Shown piece by piece: positions 17,801-31,400 of a DNA stretch of 64,000 nt. Within the stretch, counting starts at the first letter, position 1. Every line of letters starts with the position of its first letter. The position numbers and the translations under genes were made by a program. The notes below the pieces were generated by a model. The model did not search any database. It worked only from the letters and a program-made list of their open reading frames with translations, and had not been told where the DNA came from. This DNA comes from Oryzias latipes (lineage: Eukaryota > Chordata > Actinopteri > Beloniformes > Adrianichthyidae). Location of the stretch: contig NC_019867.2 in the NCBI RefSeq assembly GCF_002234675.1, forward strand, positions 18,570,184 to 18,634,183. Direction: 5' to 3'.

Positions 17801-19441
17801 ATAAGCCCTAATTAGACTGTAAACTTAATCTATATTTGATTATAAATACTCAGACTGAATCTTCTGATTTTGAAAAGTTCTAAAAAGTACAACTACCGGT
17901 ACCTTTTTGTTATGACATAAAAGCTAAGAAATAAGGATAAATAACTTAATAAAATATGTTTGATCTTTTTTTCACTTCTTTACAAGGTAAAATAACCAAT
18001 ACAGACAGAACTATATATCAATACCATCAAGAAAAAAGAAAAAAAACTATTTTCCTGATATCCCCATTCTAAGGCAATAAATCTGGTGGTAGAAGGAAAA
18101 AGTGTACAAGTGTTTTTAACTTGTAGAACTCATTCCCAGCTTTAACTCTGGTTTGTGGTAAGGAGTGCTAAATGTAATTTTGTTTTTTTTTTCATTAGGC
18201 GTTACGGATCAAAAGTTAACCATTCATGGTTAGCCATTCAACCTGAAACTGAATATGTGAGAAAGATTAAAGCAAGTGCGCCAGACTTTAGCTAATCAAC
18301 TGTAGCTAAAGTGTAAAGGATCAACAACACTAAACAGGACTTTTATTATTTAAGGCAATTTTGTTTTATATTCATTATGAATAAACATCTGATCCTAGTG
18401 TTCTGACTGTTGAATATTCCTGTTTTATTGTAGCACAGAAGTTACTGCGCTGGATGGACTTACAATATAATAAGTAAGTTGTGAATTCAAAGACGACGTA
18501 CCAGTTTGAATGTTTTGAAAAGGGCTTTCATTCTTAGTCTGTATTAAAACAAAATAAATGTAATACCTGAAATGTAATTTTTTTGTTTTTGAATCACAAA
18601 GTTTAATCCAAAGACCAAAAAAAAAAAGCCTGCATTAAAATTGATTTTTCTCCCTACTTCTCCTGGTACATCCTTGTTTTATTGTTGGCTTATTCCTCTT
18701 TCCTTGATATTCTGCCTGCTTCACTGCTGATCTCGCTGCTGGTTGGACGAGTCCTCAAATCTGAACAACAGAAACATCAGTTAGCAATATGTCACTCCAA
18801 AAACACAGTCATTATCACAAGAAAGAGAATACTGACAGGACTGGGAGGAAGTCCGTGTCTCCAGCATGAATAATTTGGTTTGATTTGTTAGAGAAATCTT
18901 GGAGAGGACACAAGAAAAGGAAAAGGAACCAACGCACCTTTGAAAATAATCAAAACAACTACGTTTGACTGTTTGTGTTTGTTTGCTGAGCTTGTTTGTT
19001 TTTGAGCACAGTTTCTCTCAGCACAGTTATCCTCTAGATGGTATCATGTCTACCCAGGGACATTAATTAATAGCTAATCAAAGCTAATGTCTCAGCAGCA
19101 CATTGCCAGCACAAAGACATGATTAATACGTAATCAAAGGCCGTGCAGCACAAACGCACAAAGCAAGGCCCACCCCCCTGCCTCAAACATGACTGTTGTT
19201 TTAGAAATATACGAAGGCGCGTAGCTTAATTAGCTGGCGGCTGGTGTGTGCTCTCTTCATCTGAAGTTATTGGGGATTTCTCTCTTTGCCAAGTTGGCCT
19301 CCTGAGTGACGACATGGAGGTGACATACAAAAACATATGCACACGTGCACACAAAAATCTGTGTGCGTTGAGGAAAAAAACTCCTATAATCTGCAGGTCA
19401 GCCAACAAAAAAAGAAAGCAAATATTTAATGTTAATTCTTG
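17801..19441. other. Intergenic gap between convergent rorb and trpm6
   Basis: About 1.6 kb separates the inferred rorb polyadenylation site from the trpm6 stop codon, and it must include the trpm6 3'UTR. It is AT-rich without coding exons. The reverse complement of AATAAA occurs near 18427 and 18677 and could end trpm6 transcripts. A distinct block at 19020-19330 is listed separately. Confidence 0.5.
19020..19330. promoter_or_regulatory. Candidate conserved homeodomain-rich element
   Basis: A cluster of TAATTA, TAATCAAA and ATTAAT words in a compositionally balanced, unique block contrasts with the flanks. Repeated TAATCAAAG-like words (near 19075 and 19130) suggest several homeodomain or TCF/LEF-type sites. 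It lies just beyond the trpm6 stop, so it may be trpm6 3'UTR or a rorb regulatory element. The assignment is inference from sequence texture. Confidence 0.3.
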
Positions 19442-22400
19442 TTACTTCTTTCCTGTGTCCTTTTTCATGAATAAACATGGCTGACCTTTTAAGCCAAGTC
19501 TATGGCAGCAGAGATTACAAGTGTGTTTCTGCAGGAAGCCATTGATGGCAGCAACTCCAAGGTTATCGGGGCCAAAAAGCAAATCCCCTTTGCCACCACT
19601 GTAATGTAGAAAAGAAGAGCAGAATAGTCAAAGTTGATCCATAAATAAGGAATAATAAATGCTTTCCAATGACACATCTAGTAGAGGCTCCACCTTTGAT
19701 CGTCTGCCATGATGACCGTTGGATCAGTCAGTTCCTCTCCAACTCCTGTCAACCAGAAGGAAAAGTTGGAAAAAACTCAACATGTGGAACTTAAAAATAA
19801 AAACATCAGATAACTTGCATTATTGTATCCACATATGGCAAGAACTTTGACCTTGAATATCCAGCACCAGGAGCTCTTTGCATGAGTGCTCATAGGTCCA
19901 GTGGGAGAAAGCAAGCAGCATGTCCTCCAGTGAAGAGCAAGGGGTGATCTCTTCCCCGGTGTTGTTATTGTATTTCCTGAAGTCACCAGTCATGTTTCTC
20001 TCAATGGTCAGCCATTGTCCATTGGAATGCCAGAGGACCAGTGATACATCTAAAAATCTGGGGGATAGATAAGGAAGTGATCACATGTGTATCTATCTAT
20101 GGACGCAGGACTAAACACATAGAGAGACAACCAACGCACCGTGGTGTAGGATGCATGTCATGAGGTTTGATCTGGTTGAAAACTTGCATCATCTTCTGTG
20201 CAGCTCTTTGCTGCTGGATCTCCTTTATAGGATCAAGACATTAAAGCCACATGAAGATACATGAGAGCCTCACTGTTTTCTAATTCAACCTAAACCAAAA
20301 GAAGAAACACTTTTGCCTACATTTACTTTAAAGAGGTTGGATATGCTTACCCTTAAACAAAGCTGTAGTGCAGTGCTACCAGGGAAGTGCTTCTGCCAAA
20401 CATGCACCACTTCGGACTTAAAGGCTTTCGCCACATATATTAATCCAGGTTTGAGTATATCTTGTTCTGCCCAGGTACAAAGCATCCTGCAGCCCTGCCG
20501 GAGACCCCCATCCAGAGAGCCTTCCTCACTGGAGAGGGGCTGTAGTATAGCAGATAGGCCTTTGGAAGACCAAACGGAGGCTGAAGGAGAGTCAGCGTCT
20601 GCGTCACAGGGGGCTTCCTCCAGGGTGTAGATGCTCACCTCTTCACCTCCTGGGGAAAGTGTAGAAAATGAGGACAGGCTTGAAATTAAATTAAGATTTA
20701 TTTATGTATCTATTATTTTAAAGAATACCACCAGAAAAATAAACATCTGTAAAACAATTACCAAAAATGGAAACGGGTGTGAAGGGGATGGTTTGAGCCA
20801 GTCTCATCAGATTGTTTCTCTCTGTGGCTGATGAAATGCACAGAAAAGATTGTGATCAAAACAAGTTGAAAATAAAAAAATATTGTATTCTGCTCTGGAG
20901 CCTATGTGATGGACACATATGAACATTAAACTAAAGTTGTATTAATTCACAGGAACTTTACTACAAAAGCAAAACTTGCTGTGTACATGTAAAACAAACT
21001 ACAAATACTTTTGTACCTGAATAGTGTGGGTACAAATTTTCACTGGACTGGAAAGATGGACTTTTGACTGCAAACAAAACAAAGAGAATTTACAACAGCA
21101 TATTTTTAATCAGACCAAACAAATGTTTTGTTGCAAGATTTTGTTTTTTCAAATGTGTCATCAGAAGTACCTTCAAGTGGAATGCCACTCTGTAAACTGC
21201 AATGGGAACATCACGTTTTTAGAATAAAGCCTCTGAGTAATGATCACTATGGAGGATTTCAGAGAAGTCAGACTTACGAGGATCTTCGACTCATGGATTT
21301 AGCCCTGCTGTTCCAGGCGGAATGCGTGGGACTCCAAACCTCCTAAAAAGACGAATGAACAATAACTAAATCCATCTCATTAATATTTCTATTTAAGATA
21401 ATGATCCTAATATACACCCACAATTAAGCAAAGCATTACCTGATGTGAAATCATTTGTTTCATCAAGTCTGGTGAATCAAAGTCTGAAAGTACATGAAAT
21501 TGCTTCAAACAAAAATACTTTTCACATCACCTACCGGTACTTTAAATTGAAAAAACAAAAATGCCCTGGTTTGCATTTCCTGTCTTGTGCAAATGGAACA
21601 CAACTTGTTCAATGTGCGAACAAAACTGCTGATACTCACTGAGCTGACTGAGGCTGGTTGAAGCTGACCAACAGGTGGGTTCTCCTATAAACTTAGAACG
21701 CCTTCTCCATGATGCATCAGGCAGATGAGGTTGAACACCTTCCTACTCAAAACATGAAAAGATAATTATTTATGAAATTCATGTAATGTTCAACCTAAAC
21801 AGAATATGTACTAAAGAACTACATCTGTAGAAACTTATAACGACAGAAATTTGAGTTACCGGATCAAAAGAGCTCTCTTTTATCTTTACCGTCTTTCTGC
21901 TTTGGCCCTTTTCTCTGCTGCCAGAGACCTGGATGGAGTCAGAGGATTTTGACCACTCTGCAAAAACACAGAAATGACGCATCTCTTTTTACACAATTGT
22001 GGGACTACTGAGCTCTACTCCGCTTCACTCAGTCTTTGTGGATTTCTTTACCAAGTCAGATCACCCTAAATTCGGGTCATCCCAGATCACAAACACCACC
22101 CCTAAGGGGTTGATAAGAAAGGTGACTGGACCAAGGCCAGTTTACAAAGTTTAAAAAAGAGGCATTTAAAAAAAATCTACATTTAAAAGAAAGCTTATCA
22201 TGATAATGAGGCAGTTCCCAAAAACTGTCTTCTTCGACAAAAAAACAGTGTTGGAAGTGAATTATTATCAAGAGTCCACCAGAAAAAGTAAACAAAAAAT
22301 GTTTTACCAATCTTACCTTGGCTCCTGCTGCATGGCAGGCACGTATCATCCCTAAAGCCCCTCCTGCCTCTTATCCTCTCCTTGCTTACTGCTTCATTAA

Positions 22401-25400
22401 GAGTAAAAAATGACCCTCTTGTTGGGCTAAGAGGTGCTCCAGAGAAAGTTATATTCTCCATGCTGGATGACAGAGACCTACTAAAGCTATAGAACCGCTC
22501 TTTGGGCATATAGAGCCACCGAGGAGCTATCGAAGGTCTTCGCCACTGGCTGGAGCGTTTTGACACAAAGGATGGCAATCTATCGCCCTTACAAAGAGAC
22601 AGAATTTTGTAAACACAGAAATGTTTAGGAACAATTGAAAAAAATGTCAAACGATACACACTTCTGAGTCAGTCAAGTGTTCCGGTGTGTCATCTTGCTC
22701 TTCGCTGTCACACTCTTCCTGCTCTTCCATGGAAGTATCCGCCACACTTGGATACAAATATGGGTCACATGCCCAGGACCTTTGAGATGGTGGACCCACA
22801 GCCCTTGGAGAAAGAGGACTCTCGCAGCGGGATGATCCACAGGACTCAGATGGAGTCTGATGCTTCTCACCTTCATGAATAATTTTTCCATTGTTGAAAA
22901 GAGTAACAGAGGCATGCGATGAAGGTTTTGGGACTCCCAACAACTTTTCAATGGGATAGTCAGCAGTTCCAGAATGAGAATCCTATGAAAGAAAGATGTC
23001 TTAGAGCAGATTTCTTCAGCTACAAAAGTCATTTACCATCGTGTAGCTTTACAGTTTGAAGATAGACCGTAACCAGAAATGCAAGAAAAATTTGGGGAGA
23101 AAAATACATTTAACCCTTTTTAAAGACAGGAACTAACAATGTTTTTAGCATGACAAGCTACAGAGGATAAATGACAAAAAGGACTGGGGGCAGGTCTGCT
23201 GTAATTTTAGAGCACACCTTAATCAAAACAAATTGTTATGAACCCAGGGGAATATTGTTCCCATGCACAGAGGTCACAGGGGTGGACAAAATTGTTGGTA
23301 CCCCTCAGTTAAAGAAAGAAAGTCCACAATGCTCACTGAAATGACTTGAAACATTCAAAAGTAACAATAAATTAAAATTAATTGAAAATTAAATAATCAA
23401 AATCAGCCATAACTTTGGAGTTGTTGATAAACAGAATTATTTAAAAAAACAAACTGATGAAATAAGGCTGGACAAAAATGATGGTACCTCCATAAAAGAC
23501 TGAGAACTAATTGCCCAGGGGGTTATGATGAACTCAGGTATGTCCTTTAATTGACATCACAGCTGTTTTCAAACCCATAATCAGTCAGTCTGCCTATTTA
23601 AAGGGAGACAAATAGTCACGCCGCTGTTTGGTGAAAAGGTGTGTACCACACTGAACATGGACAACAGAAAGCGAAGGAGAGAATTGTCCCAGGACATCAG
23701 AAACAAAATTATAGACAAAGATCATAAAGGTAAAGGTTATAAAACCATCTCTAAGCAGCTTGAAGTTCCAGGGACCCCAGTGGCACATATTATTCAGAGG
23801 TTTAAGACCCACGGGACAGTAGACAACCTCCCTGGACGTGGCCGGAAGAGGAAAATTGATGACAAATTGAGGAGACGGATAGTTGGAACTGTATCCAAAG
23901 AGCCCAGAACAACCTCCAAAGACATTAAAGGTGAACTCCTAGATCAAGGTAGATCAGTGTCAGATCGCACCATTCCTCGTTGTTTGAGCCAGAGTGAACT
24001 TCATGGGAGACGACTAAGGAGGACACCACTGTTGAAAGGAAATCATAAAAAAGCCAGACTGGAATTTGCAAAAATGCATGTTGACAAGCTACAAAGCTTC
24101 TGGGAAAATATCCTTTGGACAGATGAGACCAAACTGGAGCTTTTTGGTAAGGCACATCAGCTCTATGTTCGTAGACTCAAAAATGAAGCATACAACAAAA
24201 AACACAGTCCCTACTGTCTCTCATGGAGGAGGCTCAGTTCTGTTTTGAGGTTGCTTTGCTGCATCTGGCACAGGGTGTTTGAAGTTGTGCAAGGTCAAAT
24301 GAAATCTCAAGATTATCCAGGCATTTTGGATAGAAATGTGCTGCCTAATGTCAGAAAGCTTGGTCTCAGTCGCAGGTCATGGGTCTTCCAACAGGACAAC
24401 GATCCAGATCACACAGCCAAAAACACCTAAGAATGGCTAAGAGAAAAGCGTTGGACTATTCTGAAGTGGCCTTCTATGAGCCCAGATCTGAATCCCATTG
24501 AACATCTGTGGAAGGAGCTGAAACACGCCATCTGGAGAAGACACCCATCAAACCTGAGACAACTGGATCAGTTTGCTCATGAGGAGTGGGCCAAAATACC
24601 TGTCGACAGGTGCAGAAGGCTCATTGACAAATACAGAAACTGTTTCATTGCAGTGATTGCCTCAAAAGGTTGTGCAACAAAATATTAACTTATGGGGACA
24701 ATCATTTTTGTCCAGCCCCATTTCATGAGTTTGTTTTTTTAAATAATTCTGTTAATCAACAACTCAAAAGTAATGGCTGATTTTGATTATTTAATTTTCA
24801 ATACATTTTAATTTATTGTTACTTTTGAACGTTTCAAGTCATTTCAGTGAGCATTGTGGACTTTCTTTCTTTAACTGACAGGTACCAACAATTTTGTCCA
24901 CCACTGTAGTCAAATGTTTGAATGACAACACTCAAGTGTGAACACCACTGAATAAATAGAGCCTCTCTGCCATTCTGAAAGTGTTTAGTGCCCCAAAGAT
25001 AAATATGCTTTAAAGACAGTTCTGCAAATGAAGCCCAGAACAGTAAATGTAAGTTGAAAAGGTCTGGCGATAAGAGGCAGAAGATCCCAAGATCACCATT
25101 TTAAAACACGTTTGCAATTACACATGCAGTTTTTCGTAATGTTTGAAGCAAAACTGGAAGTCTGCAAGTCACAATACACAATCCAAACTGTTAAGCAAGG
25201 AGCCCCCTTCCTTGCAGGATGGAATTATTAGCAAAAAAAACAACAAAAAAACTCCATTATTAGGATAGAGCACTCTGTGGATACTAAAGCAGCAGCAAAA
25301 ACCTGTAATATTCAGGAACAGGTCTTGGGGCAACCATCACAAAGTTTCAACCCTTCAAAAACTCTCCAAATACTAGAAATGAGCCTGGCATTGAGATGGC

Positions 25401-28400
25401 TTAAAAGCTAGACCTAACTCTTCCACAACATTCTGGAGTGATTGTTGTAAAGGGTTTATAAAAAGCTTGCCAAAATGCAAACTTAGTTTGAAATAATAAT
25501 AAAAATTCAGAAAGAATGCATTTTAGGGTTCTGATAAAGTTGCAAAGAAAAAAGGAAGTTCTGAGTGTACTAACAGACTTTATGCAAAAATACAAAAATA
25601 TGCTCTTAATTATTCTAACTGTTTTCAAATATTGTAAACTATTGGTAGGAAATAAGTTGAAATTTGCTAAATCTTATCTTCTGCCACCAAGCAATACATT
25701 TGATGGAACCTGTAGATACCTCTGTTGTTGTTTCTTCTTTCCTCTCAGTGTCTTTGTGCTTTGCTTCCTTGCTTCCCTTGGATCCCATGTGACGCTCCAC
25801 CGATGCGACTCTACTTGCTGCTGCGACAGAGCCTTTTAACAAAGATGGGGGTGTACTCTTGCATGATTTGGTATTCAATCGGCGAAAACTTGGGACATCG
25901 CAGTCGGTGTTGCTCCTGTGCGGGAGAGTCCAGCTGTGAGGGAGGACGTGCTGCAAAGTCGGGTTGATGCGACACTGAGCCAAGCGTGCCTCTTCCTTTT
26001 GGAGGCTGTCAGAGGCAGTGAGAAGAGTGAGCGTGTCTACGGCCAGAGCAGAAAGGTCCTGCAGTTGACCCATCTGACAGTCTAACTCTGACAGGCTGTG
26101 CTGAATACAGTTGACCTTCTCGGAGATCTCTCCCACCATCACACTCATTTCTTCTGCTCTGGTAGAAGATAAAACATACAATTATTACCTGATGTTAATG
26201 ATTAAGAATTATTTTCTTTCTTTGTTTAATAATTTTTCCCTGTTTGCCTTTAAAACTGTGTAACAAATCCCAGCAAGTAGAAACTGTGACAATGACTTGT
26301 ACCAACGTGTGATCTATGAAAGCAAAGCACTTGTAAAATGAAAATCTATAATCAAACCTTTCAGCTATGGCTCTGATCTTCTTGATTTGATTACTTTGGA
26401 CATCTCTGTCTTTCTCGTGGAAGTACACCTCAACACATTTTTTCTCAAATTCATGAAGCTTCTTTCGATCCTCGTGGCCTAAATGAAGTTCTAAAGAAGA
26501 CAGAAAGGGATTTTTCTACTGTGAAAAGTTTGAACAAGATTTCAAAAATTAAAACCAAATTCAAAGGTTATGCTTAGTGCACCCAAATGGTTAGAAGCTG
26601 TAGTTGAGTATGGAAATGTATACATATGTTTCCTCTCTATAGTCACAAATGTTGTCTGTACTGAAGATTTAGGAGATCAAACAACTGAATAAATATTCCT
26701 GATGTGTGCAATTAAAACATAATAAACCTGATTCTTTAACCAACAAACAAACATATATGCTGTGATACTCACTAAGCCCTGAGCCTCTCTCTCCCGGCTC
26801 AGTGTCTCCCAATAACTTCCAGTAGATGCATCGCAGAGCAAGAGCCATGTGACTGAGGAGGATTAGAGGCGGGGGCAGCCATGGCCTCTCCTGATAGGTC
26901 ATTATATAGCGGTAGCGGTTATACTTCCATAGCTTGTTCGATGTTGAAGCCATATCAAAGTAGATGTTGCTGTTAAACAAGAAAAAAAACAACACATGCA
27001 CTTAAAAATTCTTGCCCACCCTTTAGAAAAATCTACTTTACAACATATACTCACTTAAAAAAGGCTATGAGAACATTGACCATGATGATATACTGGACAA
27101 ACATATAGACGGCCTGGAGAAATGATGTAAGAAAGGACGCAGGGGGGCATGAATTACCACCAGCACATGCTGTCAAAACAAAAAAATATGATTTTGAGAC
27201 ATAATAACTCATATTTCCGCACAGATTAAGAGATTTAATCCAGCATTGGAGCTCAAATGTGAAAATGAATTCTTCAGCAGCTGCTCGAATTTACAGATCT
27301 GATCAGATCAAAGAACTAATTATTTAGTCCATTTTTCTTTTACAATTCCTAATAAAGGTATAGTGCAATTCTGTGTACCATCATATTAGGTTTCAATGAT
27401 CTACACATTTTTTTCTTATGTTGCGTATTAAAGGTAAAATTTTATGATGGTTTGCAGACAGAATTAAGTTAGAGAAAAGCTCTAGAATTTTTAGAGCCAC
27501 TTTTAACCTGAATTTATTGTGAAATCAAATCATTCTACTTCTACTAATTTGGCCCAGGTTTTACAAAAGCTCATTCTCTGAAAAATGTTCAAATCTTTCT
27601 AAGACAAGCCACAAGTTTAATACATTTAATGTTAACCAGATAATGATAAATCATGTAATAAAATGGTTACGGTATAACGGGGTGGGATGATATAAGTTTG
27701 CTTCCTTCCACTCCCTTTCAAGCAATATTTATTACTATGTCTAAATATCCTAAGTTTGATTCGTTATTGTATGAATGTATAACTGATGATTGTATTGTTT
27801 TTGTGCATTATTCTTATTTGACTGCTTGAAATAGACCATTTCAAATAAAAAAAAACTTCAAAAAATGCGTGTATATTGTGCATCATAAAATAAGAAAGAT
27901 TGCATTTTCTTCTGAACAACGTACGATCGATCTCGCCTGCGTAGACCTCTCCAAAGATCATCCAGTAAGGCTGGAAGACTATGTCTCGAGCCAGGCTCCA
28001 CGATGGCTCCTCGTCTGGTGACAGGATGGCCTTTCTGGAGACTCCAAAGCTCAGCAGCACTATAGCCATCATCACCACGATGAAGAACATATTACTGGTC
28101 TGGAAACAGAGCAGAGGGAATGACAAATGCTCATGGCGATGGCAGTTCAAGGCAAGCAGAGCACAAAAGACTAAAAGAATAAAAGACTTGACTGTGTCAA
28201 GTTCCTCTGCTCTTTTATAAATTGTTTAAACTTTTAAATGCAGCAGGCCAATTTACAATAAGAAAATATAAATAATCACTTTAAATTAGGTAAAATGCTA
28301 GTCTGTTAGCTTTATTTGAAGTCCCTAAAAGACATTTGTCTATAGAAAAAAAACATGAACATGTTTCATTTATTTCAAAGCTTTACATACATGGATATTC

Positions 28401-31400
28401 AGAATATAGGCATGAGGAATCTCTACATTTTTAAACTAACAATATTGTTTGAAAAATTATATATTTTTTTCAGATTTAAAAATACTAAAGTTGAAATGTA
28501 CAAATTTTCTGCAAGTCAGACCACTGGTACATCAAAGCATGACATCTTAAACAGTTGCTCACTTGTCAGAGGAATTTTAAAAAATGCTCCCTAAAAAAAT
28601 TAATAAATAAATAAAAATCCATAACCAAACTATTTAGACATGGTTTGGGTGTGAAAGGGGAAGATGGGGTAGAGATTCACTCCATGATTAAAAAAAAAAA
28701 AACTCCACTCATGAGAAAACAGGAGTGAAGCAGGAACTTCAAACTTAAAAGTGACAATCCCACCACCACAACCTATAAATGTATGTAAATTATCACTATT
28801 ATTTTTGTATTAGTCTTAATTAAGTATACAATTTTATACATTCACTTTTTAGTCAGTTTGCCTTTTTTTAAATTCTCTTTTTAACCTTTTTTCTCATCTT
28901 TTTTAAGCAAGCCCACTTTGTACACACCATCTTAGTGATTATAGTGAGGTAAGGGCCAGCGTGCTGATTGACAGCCAGCAGATCCAACACCCTGATGAAC
29001 CAGAAAATGATGTCCAGGCAGTAAGCGATGCGCCCTGCTGTTCTGTACGGATCAGGGTGCCAGCGCAATGCAAACCCCACCAGGAAAAGAAGGATGGCGA
29101 CAAAATCAGATATGTTCCAGTACTCTGAGAACCAAATCTTCAGCTTCTGCCTCAACTTTCTCGGCTCAGACATCAAAACCTAAATGACAAGAGAGACATA
29201 CAAAGCTCTACTGTTTATTGTGGCATCACAATGTATTACTTTGCTATCTTTACATAATCTTAAATAAATGTTGTATTTTATCATAGATAATATTATCAGA
29301 CTGAGCAGTTTCAGTATTTTCTCTACATGCTACTAACTAACTTAAACTGAAACGAGGAACCATCGCTCCCTGCTGGAACACTCACTTCTCTGGTTTTCTC
29401 CACTGCAGTAGACACAATGTAGAAAATGACCAACCACTCTTGAATACTGGGTCGATTTTCCATTTTCACCAAGACGACAAAGGAGAATAACATCAAAAAA
29501 CACAAGTACGACATCTAAAAATAAAAAGGAGAATAGGTTCAGAAATAGCCATAATAGTTTACTCTAAATACAACACAATCTTAAAGACAAATATCATATG
29601 TGAAATAAGTTAAAAGAATATTTTTTTCCCCTTAACTAAAGGGGATGGACTCCACTTACTGTGTGAAACCAAAACTTGACAACAGGAGCTGTGTAGAAAT
29701 CATAGATTCTTGTGATCCAGGGGAGCCACTGCACCGTTATAGTGGAAACAGATCTTGACAGAGGACCAAGACATTTCTCATAAAAAGGGAGGCCCCGCTC
29801 TGCATCATGATGACTCTAAGAGAAAACAGAGAGGAGCACAGGAGAGAAGAGTTCAAACATTAAAATAAAAAGCAGTGCAAGAGTGGTTTACAGTAGAGAA
29901 CAGAGCTAGATACAGTATGTTCACCAGTGGCACTTTACCAGGTCAGCAGTAGCCTGAGGAACTGGAGTTGACTTGACAGAGTCAAGCCCAAACAGCATTG
30001 CCTCATGGGTCTGTGGTACATGACACATTTCCGCTTCGCTTTTAAACTCCAGCAGCAAGATGGCAGGGGGCAGAAGAAGGCTCAAGATTATCTTTATCAA
30101 ACAGAGAGAAAGTGTGTCATGGAGGTCTGCACAACTATCAAGAAATCATTGAAACTTAATGGGGTTAGATATCATGCAAAATCCACTTTTTGAGATTTTT
30201 AAGTGTACTATAATCTTAAATCCTCACAAAAAATAACCCCAAACTGGTATTTTTGAGCATTTCTGAGTTTTCCTCTGAAAACCTGCGCTCTAAGCACCAG
30301 CTCCTCCCAATCCACGAAAACCAGTGGATGATCAGCAGTGATCAGCAAGAACACTTTCCCTTTATATGGACAATAAACACATCCATCTTTTCAAAAGTTT
30401 GGTTGTTTTGGTGGGTGAGACGCAGACACGCTGCCAGGGGGCTCCAGGTTGACATGAAATGGGCGGCTCTCACAAGAAGCAAAAGCCGGTGCCCCAGAGA
30501 TCGAGTCGTCTTACTTACTATGGTAAAAGAATTAGCCAAAAATAACTTGTGCTTCATTATAAAAACTTGTTCTATAGTAAACCAAAGGTAATATATTATC
30601 ACATATAGGGATATAGTTTACTCTGAAAGGCTTAAGAAAGGCATTATATAGGCCCTTTAGTCCTATTTTAAAAGACCCACTTTGATGAAAATCATGTTTT
30701 TTGTTAAAGTTCTTAATAAGTTCTGGTTGCATTTTTTTAATGATGGAGTACATGTACAATGAAAATAAAGATTAAAATTGCATGTCTGAGTATATAAATC
30801 GTTGTGAATCAGAATCGGACTAAGAATGTAGTTTGAAAAAGCTTGTAGCTAATATGTGCAACCGGCGGGCCACAAGCTCCCTGTTCCATTCCATTTTTAT
30901 GCATTCGCTTGCAGAAAAGTAGATCCATGTACGTCCAGGTTTTCCTCATCTGATCTGGCATCTGGCTAAAAACTGTGCAGCTCCAAAATTACTCACCACC
31001 TTTGATGCACTGGTAATGTTAGGTTGGGGTTGTGAGGGGCTGTAAGCTACCGTGACAGCACGTAAACAGATGAGTGATGGGAAGTGGAGGTGGGCTTGAT
31101 CCACACCAAAAGTTCTACCCATAACTTCTAAATTTTAAAGAATTACTGCCGCTCAGCAAAAACTATGCTGTAGAAAACGACAGAGGTTTTTTGATTTTGG
31201 CTTAAATTGGCATAATCTTGATAAAAAGACCACTGGGAAAATAGATCAAGATTATTGGAGTGAGTCTGAAAGTTAAAAAAGCTTTTCTTTTTTTATTTAC
31301 ACCAAACCGGATTATTCTTTTTTTCTGTGTGCTGCACAAAAATCTGTGTGACATTTATAGACTGACTGGATTGATGTGTTATCTGGTGTTTTAGTGATAC

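Noticed and set aside
20313-20630. 105-codon + strand frame
   Set aside because: Antisense shadow of the first trpm6 kinase exon.
23277-24906. Working Tc1 transposon
   Set aside because: The transposase has an out-of-frame block and an internal stop, so it cannot act on its own even though its arms are well kept.
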